DNA from: Photobacterium profundum SS9
GTDB taxonomy: Bacteria; Pseudomonadota; Gammaproteobacteria; Enterobacterales; Vibrionaceae
Direction: 5' to 3'
DNA: 64,000 nucleotides
Assembly (NCBI RefSeq): GCF_000196255.1
Contig: NC_006371.1
Location: 1,908,678-1,972,677, forward strand
The position numbers were made by a program, and so were the translations under genes. The notes under the pieces are model-generated. The model was not told the origin of the DNA. It saw only the letters and a list, made by a program, of their open reading frames with translations, and did not search any database. Every line of letters begins with the position of its first letter. Within the stretch, counting starts at the first letter, position 1. Positions 17,249 to 25,845 of this stretch are shown one piece after another.

Positions 17249-19386
17249 GTGTATTGATCGATTTCAGCAATACCGAAGAACGACTAGGCGACTTTGGATC
17301 AGCTAAATTCAAAGAGCGTTACCGTGACTCTCCAACCCTATTAGGTATCGCTTATACTTTAGTCACGCTGCAGTGGGAAGGCACCCCCGAAATATTAACC
17401 GATGCCTTTATTCCTCAAGACAAAGATATCGACAGCTTTGCCAGTACCTTGTCACGGTTAGATTACGAATGTAATAAACAACGCTACCCTAATATGCATC
17501 AGTTGGAGCACGTTTCTGTACCTGCTTTTATCGAATTCGATAATGTATGCACTATCTTTTTAGGTATTGAAAACGGCATGGCAAAATTGTTTGATTACCG
17601 AAACAATGTGCTGCTTGAACATGCGCTTACCAATGAAGCATGTACGGTGTGTGAAATATCGGAATATTCGAAAATATTCCGAGAACCGCCACCAGAATCT
17701 CAAGACAAATCCAACTGGATCAAATACGCGTTCTACCGTTATAACGATGAAATAAAAAGTTTAGTGCTACTTAGTTTGATCATCAATGTGCTTGGTGCCA
17801 TGCAGCCATTTTTTATCATGGGAGTCTATAGCTTCGCACTCACCTCCGGCTCTGAAACCACTCTATTCTGGCTAACAGCATTAGCGATATTTCTGGCGTT
17901 TGCTGAATATGGGTTCAAACGTATCCGGATGAATATACTTGCAACATCCGGTAAAGATCTTGCTACCCATATATCTCAAAATGTCATTGGCAAGCTACTA
18001 TGGCTACCCTATTCGATGACGTCATCAGCGGGGGTATCATCACAGTTAGCGCGTTTGAAAGACATCGACCAACTGCGTAAATTGGTGACAGCTGAATCAA
18101 CACTCAGCTACTTTGACATGCCGTTTGTTATTATCTTCATTTTGGCAATCACCATCATTTCTGGCTCTGCCGCGCTTACCGTATTAGCCGGTATTGCTTT
18201 GATGTTAGTGTTCTGCGTATATTCTCGCTATATCTACACCCAAGCAACAGCTAAAAGTTCACGCGCCAATGCCATGGTGTCTTATCAATGGAATGAACTA
18301 TTACGCAGCATTAATACCATTCAGGGGTTACCGTTACTGCGTGTTATCCGTTCACGTTTTCATGCTGCACATAACCAGAGTTTGGATGATGCCAAAGGCG
18401 TTTCAATAACCAACGGTAAAATTCAATCCATGGGGCAAGGGTTAATTCAAGCCATTGGTACAGCGAGTATCATCACCGCCGTCTTAGGCGTAATGGCGGG
18501 GGAAACAGAAGCAGGTGCAATGCTTGCCATCATCATCTTAGTGTGGAAAGCGCTAGGGCCTATTATGGGCATTTACAACTCCATCACCAAGTTCAAAACC
18601 ATTAAGGCTGCTAGCACGCAGATTAACGCATTAATGTCGCTCAATGACGACCGTTATCATTTAGAAAAAAGCCCGCCAATTCGACATTTTAAAGGGAATA
18701 TCGGCGTTAATGGCCTTACTCATCGCTACCAAGGCGCACCGAATGGATTAACTAACCTAGCCTTTAGCGTACAAGCTGGTGATAAAGTATCGATATCAGG
18801 TATTTCAGGTTCAGGAAAAACGACTCTTCTCAATATTTTGGCTGGATTGGAAGATCGCTATCAAGGCGGCGTTTTACTGGATGGCTACAACATTAAGCAG
18901 TTTAATAATTTCCGCTACCGTAAAGCCATTAACTACATTCCCTTTGAACTGCACATTTTTGAAGGAACGCTGGAATCTAATTTCATCATTCATGACGGTG
19001 TCATTGCGAAACATCAGATGGAAGAAATTATCGACTTCTTTGACTTACACCCATGGTTACCCGATGGGCTAGATACACATATGTCGTCAGATTACGTCGA
19101 GCAATTACCTAATGGTGTACAACAGTCATTACGGATGGCACTTGGCCTTGGTTGCTGTGATCAAGGGGTCATTGTTATTGATGAGCCTTTTGTGGGCTGC
19201 GAAAAAGAATACGTGAAATACATTAATAAGTTATTTACTGAGAAACTGGCAGAAGCGACGGTCATTTTCACAACTAACGACAAATCTTATATTGCAGCCT
19301 CAAATAACTGTTTATTACTCGATCATGATGGTGCGCAAAAATACTTTGGCTTCCCAGACAAAGTGATTCAGACGATTAAGAGTTAA
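17245..19386 (+). CDS. ABC exporter subunit with C39-like domain (type I secretion, LapB/HlyB type)
   Basis: A 713-residue exporter. Residues 1 to about 150 look like a C39-peptidase-like domain without a catalytic Cys in the expected place, as in substrate-docking domains of HlyB/LapB types. The membrane domain spans about 170-450. Walker A is GISGSGKT (519-526) and Walker B is VIVIDEP with Glu647. The signature is altered to QLPNGVQQ (620-627), and the H-loop reads TTNDK without His. Paired with the upstream subunit by a 4-bp overlap, it would supply the one canonical Glu of the dimer. It is the last gene of the operon. Confidence 0.9.
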   Translation: MSVLIDFSNTEERLGDFGSAKFKERYRDSPTLLGIAYTLVTLQWEGTPEILTDAFIPQDKDIDSFASTLSRLDYECNKQRYPNMHQLEHVSVPAFIEFDNVCTIFLGIENGMAKLFDYRNNVLLEHALTNEACTVCEISEYSKIFREPPPESQDKSNWIKYAFYRYNDEIKSLVLLSLIINVLGAMQPFFIMGVYSFALTSGSETTLFWLTALAIFLAFAEYGFKRIRMNILATSGKDLATHISQNVIGKLLWLPYSMTSSAGVSSQLARLKDIDQLRKLVTAESTLSYFDMPFVIIFILAITIISGSAALTVLAGIALMLVFCVYSRYIYTQATAKSSRANAMVSYQWNELLRSINTIQGLPLLRVIRSRFHAAHNQSLDDAKGVSITNGKIQSMGQGLIQAIGTASIITAVLGVMAGETEAGAMLAIIILVWKALGPIMGIYNSITKFKTIKAASTQINALMSLNDDRYHLEKSPPIRHFKGNIGVNGLTHRYQGAPNGLTNLAFSVQAGDKVSISGISGSGKTTLLNILAGLEDRYQGGVLLDGYNIKQFNNFRYRKAINYIPFELHIFEGTLESNFIIHDGVIAKHQMEEIIDFFDLHPWLPDGLDTHMSSDYVEQLPNGVQQSLRMALGLGCCDQGVIVIDEPFVGCEKEYVKYINKLFTEKLAEATVIFTTNDKSYIAASNNCLLLDHDGAQKYFGFPDKVIQTIKS

Positions 19387-19471
19387 GGCTCGTAAAAATC
19401 GATAAGAACAAGGCAAAAATTGAAGCGACGAGTGATATGAATAGAAGGAGGGGAATACAAGTATAAATAAA

Positions 19472-19513
19472 CACCAACTCCCCTTAGCTTTACTGCTTAA
19501 AAAGGAGTTGGTG
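19472..19513 (+). terminator. hairpin after the type I secretion operon
   Basis: The inverted repeat caccaactcc / ggagttggtg has a loop of about 22 bases, 85 bp after the last ABC gene. No strong T run follows, so it may be a weak terminator or a protective hairpin. Confidence 0.4.
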
Positions 19514-19586
19514 GATCGTTCGATAGCCCTTTTGATAAACCACTAATGCTTTATCAGGCTATCTGTATTCTGTCTTGCTTTACGCT

Positions 19587-20849
19587 TTAGCGTCTACCTT
19601 TCGGTATAGCATGGCTCGTTGGTTTATCTTGACCATTTTGCTTGTTTTTGAAGTTCTTACGTCTTGCTGCAATTTTCGTTTCTGGCACGTAATTCAAGAT
19701 AGAAGCGGGTACTTCTTTTTGAGGAACAAAGCCTTCAATTTCTTTACGAACAATCAAATGACCTAGGCGAGTTTCAATCGCACATAAATGTCTGAAGTCA
19801 TCACGTGATACAAACGAGATCGCCTCACCCGTTGCGCCAGCACGACCTGTACGACCAATACGGTGAACGTAATCATCAGCTTGGTCAGGCAAGTCGTAGT
19901 TAATAACACGCGTTAGATCATCAATATCAATACCACGAGCAGCAATACCAGTGGCAACCAATAAACCAAGCTCGCCCGATTTAAAGTCATTCAGCAGTTT
20001 TTCACGCACAGCCTGGCTTCTGCCACCGTGAATAGCCTCTGCTGCGATACCACGCTTTTCAAGCTGGCTAACTAATTTAGCGGCACCATGCTTTGTTTGA
20101 ATAAAAATAAGTGCTTGCTTCCACTCATTTTCTTTAATCATATGGCTCAACAACGCAGATTTTTTATCTTTATCAACAGTGATCAACCACTGATCGATTT
20201 GAGGCGTTGTTGCACTGTCTGGTGAAACAGATATCTCAACTGGACGCTCAACCGCTGTTTTTGCTAAAACGCGTACTTGATCAGACAATGTTGCTGAAAA
20301 CAGTAGGTTTTGTCTTTCTTTTGGCAAACGTTCAAGGATTTTATTGATGTCTTCGATAAAGCCCATGTCGAGCATTCTATCGGCTTCATCCAGAACCAAT
20401 ACTTCTAACTCATCAAAATGTAACGCTCGTTGAGTGTACATATCAAGAAGTCGTCCTGGTGTTGCAACCAGAATATCGACACCGTCAATCAGACGTTGCT
20501 TTTGATCTTTATAGTCAACACCACCGTACATCGCTAACGAAGTCAGCGATAGATGCTTGCTATATTGAGTAATGTTCGCGTCAACCTGCACTGCTAATTC
20601 GCGAGTAGGTACAAGAATAAGGGCACGAATACGCTTTGCACGTATCGGCGGCATATCACTGAATTTTTCTAATAGAGGCAGTACAAAACTAGCCGTTTTA
20701 CCTGTCCCCGTCTGTGCGGCTGCAATCAGGTTTTTACCCGTCAAGATGACCGGAATCGCCTTCTCTTGAATCGGCGTAGGGGTCTCGTAGCCTAATTCGG
20801 CTACTGCTTTTAAAATCGGGTCGCTTAATCCAAGGTTGGAGAATGACAT
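19587..20849 (-). CDS. rhlE: ATP-dependent RNA helicase, DEAD-box, RhlE type
   Basis: A 420-residue DEAD-box helicase. The Q motif (TPTPIQEKAIP), motif I (AAQTGTGKT), Ia (PTRELAVQ), II (DEAD), III (SATL), V (ATGIAARGIDI) and VI (YVHRIGRTGRAG) are all present, followed by a short basic tail rich in Lys and Asn. RhlE proteins unwind structured RNA in ribosome assembly and RNA turnover, often at low temperature. The gene stands alone, in opposite orientation to the secretion operon. The 5' gap is long, which fits a regulated leader. Confidence 0.92.
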   Translation of the reverse strand: MSFSNLGLSDPILKAVAELGYETPTPIQEKAIPVILTGKNLIAAAQTGTGKTASFVLPLLEKFSDMPPIRAKRIRALILVPTRELAVQVDANITQYSKHLSLTSLAMYGGVDYKDQKQRLIDGVDILVATPGRLLDMYTQRALHFDELEVLVLDEADRMLDMGFIEDINKILERLPKERQNLLFSATLSDQVRVLAKTAVERPVEISVSPDSATTPQIDQWLITVDKDKKSALLSHMIKENEWKQALIFIQTKHGAAKLVSQLEKRGIAAEAIHGGRSQAVREKLLNDFKSGELGLLVATGIAARGIDIDDLTRVINYDLPDQADDYVHRIGRTGRAGATGEAISFVSRDDFRHLCAIETRLGHLIVRKEIEGFVPQKEVPASILNYVPETKIAARRKNFKNKQNGQDKPTSHAIPKGRR

Positions 20850-21366
20850 TTGGCGTCTCAGGTATATGAAAAATAAACAAACTGTTAGGCTAGGTGCACT
20901 TACAGCAGAACTTGGATCACATTATACATGAACCAAGAGTAACAGGCATACCCTCATGTGTTTTGATTACCTTGTAACGTACCTATCCGTTACTATCGGC
21001 ATAAAAATAGCCTCCATGAGTTCACTTGGCCCCGCATTTTGTAACGATTTGAATCAATGACTCTATCGAAAAATAATCAATAACCTAGCAAATTTTCGCC
21101 ACAGTTCAGATACAGATAACTACGCTCTATCATAGACAATCTATTTCTTCCGTTGGGAAATAGATCCCATAAGCTTGAGTTTTTTAAAAATCCCTGCACC
21201 AACAATACCAAAGCTTCTGCCTCATACAGCCACTATCACGACACAAAAAATCGATAGAATCAGCGTCACTACGAACTGCTTTCTATTGATCTGATTAAAA
21301 TTACCACAGGTTCACATATTGTGAACTACACTAATCACAGGTAAGATGTTCACATAATGTGAACCA
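20850..21366. promoter_or_regulatory. intergenic region between rhlE and higBA
   Basis: This 517-bp gap separates the divergent rhlE and higBA genes. The half nearest higB holds two palindromic operators (listed separately). The remainder is AT-rich and must include the rhlE promoter, but I see no named site and no small-gene candidate. Confidence 0.4.
21310..21364 (+). promoter_or_regulatory. paired palindromic operators of higBA
   Basis: Two nearly identical 17-bp palindromes, gttcacatattgtgaac (21310-21326) and gttcacataatgtgaac (21348-21364), lie 38 bp apart immediately before the toxin start. This is the usual layout for autoregulation by a HigA dimer, possibly in complex with HigB. Confidence 0.85.
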
Positions 21367-21378
21367 ATGACAAGTAGA

Positions 21379-21696
21379 ATGCACGTAATAAGAAAAGAGC
21401 CATTCGATACGGCAAAGACGTTATACCCCAATTGTGCAGATGCGCTTGATGACACATACAAGGCTTTGAAGAAGACTCAGGCAACAACCCCAGAGGAATT
21501 GAAAGCCGTCTTTCCCTCTCTGGATAACTTCAAGTACGTTGATAAATGGTACGTCATTGATATTGGCGGAAACACCCTACGCCTGATAGCGTTTATCGAG
21601 TTCTCTGGTGGCAAGTGTTTTATTAAGCACATTGTGACCCATAGTGAGTACGACACGATAACCGCAGGTTATCGAAGCAAGAAGATTAAGAGGTAA
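21379..21696 (+). CDS. higB: HigB-type mRNA interferase toxin
   Basis: About 105 residues, of the Escherichia HigB (YgjN) type. The core KAVFPSLDNFKYVDKWYV, the GGNTLRLIAF strand and the ending HIVTHSEYD match that family, which cleaves mRNA on the ribosome. I chose the ATG at 21379 because the family starts MHxI; an ATG at 21367 is in the same frame, and neither has a strong ribosome site. The antitoxin gene follows after 6 bp. The toxin-first order is typical of higBA. Confidence 0.88.
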   Translation: MHVIRKEPFDTAKTLYPNCADALDDTYKALKKTQATTPEELKAVFPSLDNFKYVDKWYVIDIGGNTLRLIAFIEFSGGKCFIKHIVTHSEYDTITAGYRSKKIKR

Positions 21697-21702
21697 TAAA
21701 CT

Positions 21703-22128
21703 ATGAGTATTATGAACGTAGAAGTAATGCAGGAGGTCTCAAGACAGATTGAGGCCACTATGCCTTGGATCCATGGCATAACCTCAAGAAAGCAGTACGA
21801 CGAGCTTATTGAGCTTATGGATTCGCTTGTCGAAGACTACGATGCCAATCAGACACTTATTGACTTAATGTTTCCTGTTATTGAGCAATATGAAAGTAAA
21901 GGTGAAGAATTCCAAGCGTTTAATGCCCATATTGACAGCATTAATCCAGCGGTCTCAATGCTCCGTCTAATCATTGACCAGAACGGGCTTACACAAAGTG
22001 ATTTAAAAGCTGAGATTGGCGGAAAATCATCCGTATCAATGATTTTAAGTGGACAACGTTCAATGACCCTGCAACACATCAGAGCATTGTCAGCCCGTTT
22101 CAATATCCCAACGTACATGTTTGTATAG
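21703..22128 (+). CDS. higA: HigA-type antitoxin with C-terminal helix-turn-helix
   Basis: A 141-residue antitoxin of the YgjM type. The N-terminal half resembles the dimerisation and toxin-binding part (GITSRKQYDELIELMDSL). The C-terminal XRE helix-turn-helix (LRLIIDQNGLTQSDLKAEIG to SMILSGQRSMTLQHIRAL) should bind the palindromes before higB. It is co-transcribed with higB, 6 bp downstream. Its place between rhlE and mobile remnants fits an accessory or stabilising cassette. Confidence 0.88.
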   Translation: MSIMNVEVMQEVSRQIEATMPWIHGITSRKQYDELIELMDSLVEDYDANQTLIDLMFPVIEQYESKGEEFQAFNAHIDSINPAVSMLRLIIDQNGLTQSDLKAEIGGKSSVSMILSGQRSMTLQHIRALSARFNIPTYMFV

Positions 22129-22290
22129 TGACTGAGAAAGGCTTTTCATTTCCACGGTTTCTACTTTCATCGCCATTACGCTTTGGGGCATAAGTGTGTT
22201 AGAGAAAAGGCCACGGGCGTTATGGTAAATCAGGCTAAAACTACTGAGTAATAGCGGTCGCTGCGATTGCTTTGATTGGCACGAAACTCA

Positions 22291-22662
22291 TTACTTAAGT
22301 ATTATCCCAAAAGGATCCCCTCTTACACCTTTACCGTTAATATTTCCCGCCAACCCTATACTATTAATAACCATAAAGAAAAAAGCGCAATTACATGAAT
22401 TCCCCGCCGGCAGAGCTTTAGAATCATAAACTTCAGGCATAAATCGTTTTAAGTCATTAGATGTAATACTAGAGCCTGAAAACTCGGTAAAGGTAGAAAA
22501 CATATCTGGTATAGAAAGGTATATTGTCGACTTAGACCTTGTATAACCAACTTTATAGACTAATACTTGTTGCACTTTCGACGTGCCACCACCAGGATAA
22601 TAAAATATAACACCATCAGATAATGCATCTTTTATTAAAGCTTGAAAATGTTGATATTCCAT
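22291..22662 (-). CDS. hypothetical protein, 123 residues
   Basis: I do not recognise this protein. It has no signal peptide. The middle has FYYPGGGTSKVQQVLVYKVGYT, and the C-terminal part is Gly-, Asn- and Ser-rich with a CNCAFFFMVINSIGL stretch. It lies downstream of the chimeric membrane gene on the same strand, in a low-GC block between higBA and an IS6 element, so it may be accessory DNA. Confidence 0.5.
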   Translation of the reverse strand: MEYQHFQALIKDALSDGVIFYYPGGGTSKVQQVLVYKVGYTRSKSTIYLSIPDMFSTFTEFSGSSITSNDLKRFMPEVYDSKALPAGNSCNCAFFFMVINSIGLAGNINGKGVRGDPFGIILK

Positions 22663-22738
22663 CCCAACCGCCTAAATTCCTAACTTTGTATTAAACAACG
22701 CCAAGTGTCGACCAAATCAGTAAAGTGATATTCTAATT

Positions 22739-23191
22739 TTAGGTCAGATTCTTGCGACAAGCGGCTTCAACAGGCCTATTTAAGTTATGAATAACTTTAT
22801 ATTTGGCTTCTACCTCATTTGTGGCATTACTACATAGGCTGATGAGTTCATCATTGAATGATTTTTCATTTTCAACGCGTCTCTTAATTTCCATTAGAAA
22901 TGAGCGCTCAGTTGATTGAGCGATATCTAGAATCAATAAATCACGATTACACATGATACTCATTACTTTTAATACCAACATTCCCACTAACGATGTTACA
23001 GAGCTTATCATCACCATTTTAGGATTATGGTAGAAATACACAGAAATTAATATTCCACCAACGAGCATTACTCTTGCTATATTGCTCACAATATTTATAA
23101 CATTCATATGTGTAGCCCAATAATTTAAAATTTGGTTCGTTCGAAAACTAAACTTCAAGCTAGTAATTTGTAAGTAAACACTGTCCTTCAT
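22739..23191 (-). CDS. hypothetical two-helix membrane protein, now fused to a GlpT leader
   Basis: The part after Met at 23191 (about 150 residues) has two membrane helices (NIVSNIARVMLVGGILISVYF and a second in SSVTSLVGMLVLKVMSIM) followed by a helical soluble tail. This layout recalls small two-helix effector-like proteins such as SLATT domains, but that is only a weak resemblance. The open frame continues upstream, without a stop, into the first 41 codons of a glpT gene (start 23314). The protein may therefore be made as a 191-residue fusion under the glpT promoter. The native promoter seems to have been lost at the junction. Confidence 0.55.
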   Translation of the reverse strand: MKDSVYLQITSLKFSFRTNQILNYWATHMNVINIVSNIARVMLVGGILISVYFYHNPKMVMISSVTSLVGMLVLKVMSIMCNRDLLILDIAQSTERSFLMEIKRRVENEKSFNDELISLCSNATNEVEAKYKVIHNLNRPVEAACRKNLT

Positions 23192-23314
23192 ATAACCAGC
23201 ATAATCAAAGAAAGTACCAAGGAACAATTGCCATCTTAATTGCTTATAAATGGAATCAATTCGATCCCCGAGTAAAGGAGCAATATGCTCTTTTGGATTG
23301 AATATACCAAACAT
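23192..23314 (-). pseudogene. glpT: glpT 5' fragment (glycerol-3-phosphate transporter N-terminus)
   Basis: The first 41 codons encode MFGIFNPKEHIAPL and then IDSIYKQLRWQLFLGTFFDYAGY. These match the conserved cytoplasmic start of GlpT and the opening of its first membrane helix. After that the frame runs directly into an unrelated protein. The two GlpR-like operators just upstream support the identification. Nothing else of glpT is seen in the window. Confidence 0.8.
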
Positions 23315-23371
23315 TTATAACCTCAGTACTTCAACGTAGTCATGGTTTCAAATAACCATCCCATAGAACCT

Positions 23372-23422
23372 AAATGTTCGTTCGAACAAATGCAGAGGAT
23401 ATAATGCTCGATTACGAGCAAT
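23372..23422 (-). promoter_or_regulatory. two GlpR-like operators upstream of the glpT fragment
   Basis: The palindromes aaatgttcgttcgaacaaat (23372-23391) and aatgctcgattacgagcaat (23403-23422) fit the known GlpR operator pattern (ATKYTCG-N-CGARMAT). They lie 58-109 bp upstream of the glpT start codon. Glycerol-3-phosphate induction would be expected if a GlpR is present elsewhere. Confidence 0.7.
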
Positions 23423-23476
23423 AGTTCTGTGATGCTGTTCAAAAAAAACACCCCATCAACATCAAGCCAATTAGAT

Positions 23477-24358
23477 GGGTTCTGTCGCATCTTGGTGCTC
23501 AATAAATAGCCATCATTACAATTGTCACCCGTTTTGACGAACGGATGGCAATTTAACCGGCTATCAGAGATGATAGGCTCGCTCCTTTATCTGACCTTGA
23601 GCTTCCCGATGCCCCTGAATTTCGTCAACAAACAGTTTCCTTCCGCGACTATTCTAATAGCGGTCCGCTGGTATGTGGCCTACAAGCTCAGTTACCGAGA
23701 TATCGAGGAGTTATTGGCAGAGCGCGGGATTCGAGTTGACCACGCAACTATCCATCGCTGGGTGTTGGAGTATGCCCCACAGTTGGAAGCCGCGTTCCGT
23801 AATGGCAAGAAGCGTGCTGTCTCTGGTTCGTGGCGAATGGATGAGACCTACATCAAAGTCAAAGCTCGCTGGTTTTACCTCTATCGCGCTGTCGATAAAT
23901 TCGGTGACACCATCGATTTTATGTTAACTGAAAAACGAGATGAAGCTGCTTCTAGAAGATTCTTTAATAAAGCAATAGGGCTGCATGGTTTACCTGATAA
24001 GGTGGTTATTGATAAAAGTGGTAGTAACGCCGCCGCTTTAGATACCTTAAATTGGCAGATTTGGTTTGCCGGCATAATCGGCGGATTTATTGAGGTACTC
24101 CAAGTGAAATATCTTAACAATATCGTGGAGCAAAGCCACCGAGCGGTGAAATGGAAGATGCGTACCGCGCTAGGATTCAAATCTATTGAGGGGGCTGAGG
24201 CGAGTATCGCCGGTGTTGAGTTATGGCAGATGCTTCGCAACGGTCAGATGAAAAATGCTGGCGATATGCCGATTTGGGAGCAATTTTACTCCCTTGCGTC
24301 CTAACTGTATCTGGGGATAGGTGTTTCTACATTCTAATTCCAAGATGCGACAGAACCC
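23477..24358 (+). mobile_element. IS6-family insertion sequence
   Basis: An 882-bp element with perfect 19-bp terminal inverted repeats, gggttctgtcgcatcttgg (23477-23495, inverted at 24340-24358). The flanking 8-mers (aattagat and attacagg) differ, so there is no target duplication. That fits IS6/IS26-style cointegrate formation or a deletion next to the element, and agrees with the broken genes on both sides. Confidence 0.93.
23570..24304 (+). CDS. IS6-family transposase
   Basis: A 244-residue transposase. The helix-turn-helix region (SYRDIEELLAERGIRVDHAT IHRW) is followed by the DDE catalytic core: Asp in WRMDETYIKVK, Asp in VVIDKSGSN and Glu in NNIVEQSHR. The ending (TALGFKSIEGAEASIAGVEL) is typical of IS26 relatives. 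The ATG at 23570 is preferred; an ATG at 23609 is also possible. All catalytic residues are present, so it may be active. Confidence 0.92.
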   Translation: MIGSLLYLTLSFPMPLNFVNKQFPSATILIAVRWYVAYKLSYRDIEELLAERGIRVDHATIHRWVLEYAPQLEAAFRNGKKRAVSGSWRMDETYIKVKARWFYLYRAVDKFGDTIDFMLTEKRDEAASRRFFNKAIGLHGLPDKVVIDKSGSNAAALDTLNWQIWFAGIIGGFIEVLQVKYLNNIVEQSHRAVKWKMRTALGFKSIEGAEASIAGVELWQMLRNGQMKNAGDMPIWEQFYSLAS

Positions 24359-24530
24359 ATTACAGGTATGAGAAAAAGTAAGTCAAATGAAGCTTTGGTA
24401 AAGTGAGTTCTCGATCGGGCGCAACACACAATGGGGCAAATATGTGTTAGTGGTAAACCAGCAGAACACAAAACAACCGTCATGATCGCTTCAAAGGGCT
24501 GTTATCTGATATGGCTTGTTTAGTCTCACA

Positions 24531-24984
24531 CTACAACAAGCCTGCTTTTTTCTTTCGAAAGTAAGTAGCCCGACTGATCCCAAGATCTAACCACGGTTCA
24601 CCGATACTCGGACGCCCTCCCCCTTTACTGCACTTACCACCTTTTACCCCTTTCCTCGCCTGCGATTTCGAAAACTTAGCAGGGGTAAAGTGCCGCATCG
24701 TCAGATCGCCAATATTCTCTAATTGCCGTATATGCCCAATGACGGACATTATCAAAAGTGTCGCTGTTGCGACCCAATCCGCTCGCTCCCCTACCCGTTT
24801 TCGGATGGTTGCGGATATCAACAAAGTCCGTCAGATAATCGAGGCTGTAACCGTCCTCTGTCCAGCACTCGGTTTGCCAATGGGGATGGAGCGGATTTTT
24901 GGTGATAAGTCCCGCGTAACCTTCATCGGCCTGTAGTCGTTGCATGAACGCCGATTGAATCGCCGCCGCATAACGTATTGGCTC
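24531..24984 (-). pseudogene. ColE2-type plasmid replication protein fragment, frameshifted
   Basis: The 5' part reads IRYAAAIQSAFMQRL, ITKNPLHPHWQTECW and SGLGRNSDTFDNVRHWAYTAI, a good match to the middle of ColE2/ColE3 Rep (replicase/PriCT family). It stops soon after REYWRSDDAALYPC. The basic C-terminal region (FSKSQARKGVKGGKC and ISRATYFRKKKAGLL) continues in another frame, so a frameshift lies near 24680-24700. The N-terminus of Rep is missing, replaced by an integrase fragment. It is therefore a relic of an integrated plasmid-like element. Confidence 0.7.
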
Positions 24985-25137
24985 ACTCAACAAGCTGACT
25001 TTATCTTGCAGGGCAATACTGGCATAGGTATGCCGCAGGTCATGCAAGGTCACATTTCTTGTTGTAATGTGACCTTGGGCATTATCGACTATCACGTGAT
25101 ATCGTGGGGTGTTCTGAGTGAGGCGGATTTGGAACAA
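24985..25137 (-). pseudogene. tyrosine integrase C-terminal fragment
   Basis: The residues RNVTLHDLRHTYASIAL contain the R-box (H-x-L-R-H) of phage-type tyrosine recombinases. The sequence then changes abruptly, after about residue 50 of the open frame, to ColE2-type Rep, with no second catalytic His/Trp or active Tyr. It lies close to a tRNA-Ser gene and to a copy of the tRNA 3' end, the usual attachment site for such integrases. Confidence 0.6.
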
Positions 25138-25167
25138 ATGCCTCTAGCCACATGCGCTAGACGCAAA

Positions 25168-25303
25168 AAGGGCGGAAAGATAGGGATTTATTACTCGCAA
25201 GCTCGTACCCTTCGGGCTATTGCCTTTTCGCGCCTTCGGAACGGGCAATGTGCTTTCGCTTCGCTCAGGTGAACCCTGTCTAGGATTCTGCATCCCTATC
25301 TTA
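25168..25303. repeat. tRNA-Ser 3'-end duplication, probable attachment-site relic
   Basis: The bases ggcggaaagatagggattt at 25169 repeat the 3' end of the adjacent tRNA-Ser (ggcggagagatagggattt) with one difference. An inverted copy of its core (atccctatctt) occurs at 25293-25303. The bases between contain several small GC-rich hairpins. A partial tRNA 3' end beside an integrase fragment is the classic sign of att site duplication. Confidence 0.55.
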
Positions 25304-25321
25304 GTGGTAAACTCCAGACGT

Positions 25322-25349
25322 AAAAAAACCGCTAACAGAGTAGCGGTTT
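25322..25349 (-). terminator. terminator of tRNA-Ser (first copy)
   Basis: The stem aaaccgcta / tagcggttt is followed by a T run in the minus direction, 10 bp past the tRNA 3' end. Confidence 0.85.
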
Positions 25350-25358
25350 CTTTGAATG

Positions 25359-25449
25359 TGGCGGAGAGATAGGGATTTGAACCCTAGAAGGGCTATAAAC
25401 CCTTGCCGGTTTTCAAGACCGGTGCTTTCGACCACTCAGCCATCTCTCC
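25359..25449 (-). tRNA. tRNA-Ser (UGA anticodon), first copy
   Basis: A 91-base gene on the minus strand including an encoded CCA. Acceptor stems GGAGAGA/TCTCTCC pair. The anticodon arm ccggtcttgaaaaccgg gives UGA. A long variable arm (aagggtttatagccctt) and a TTCAAAT T-loop are present, as expected for class II tRNA-Ser. An essentially identical gene lies at 58330-58420. Confidence 0.96.
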
Positions 25450-25845
25450 AACGCGGTGAATAATACGTATAACCATAGTGGCTGTAAACCCCTAAATCGT
25501 CGATTGCTTGTGAATTAAACAATCACAGTAAAAAAACCAACCAACCGCTTTAAAAACAAGCAGTTCGAGCAATTTAATTGCTTATATTTAAGCTTAGAAT
25601 ATGCGATTAAAACCGGTTGCATAATGGATGAATAAGCGCGAAAGAAAACTTGATCTGGAACCGTGTTTTTTACTGAGCGTGAACGATCGAAGATACGCCC
25701 AAAAACACATTAGAAATAGTAAATTTTAGTGTTATTTTCACAAATACGAATTAGATCACAAACTCAATATTATAAACTTAACGCATGCATTTTCATTTGG
25801 TACACATATGTTGAATCCAACGCAGGGTTTCTTTCGGAGGTAATT
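25450..25845. promoter_or_regulatory. tRNA-Ser promoter and AT-rich intergenic region
   Basis: On the minus strand TTTACA (25483-25488) and TATTAT (25460-25465) are spaced by exactly 17 bp, with transcription expected to start a few bases before the tRNA. The same boxes and spacing recur at the second tRNA copy. The rest, to 25845, is AT-rich and leads into the small gene on the plus strand. It holds no other feature I can support. Confidence 0.8.

Noticed and set aside
23372..23422. Palindromes read as an origin or att site
   Set aside because: They fit GlpR operators better and lie directly upstream of a glpT start fragment.
24723..25272. Several plus-strand frames over the rep and integrase fragments
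   Set aside because: The minus strand carries recognisable Rep and integrase residues; the plus-strand frames have no family match.
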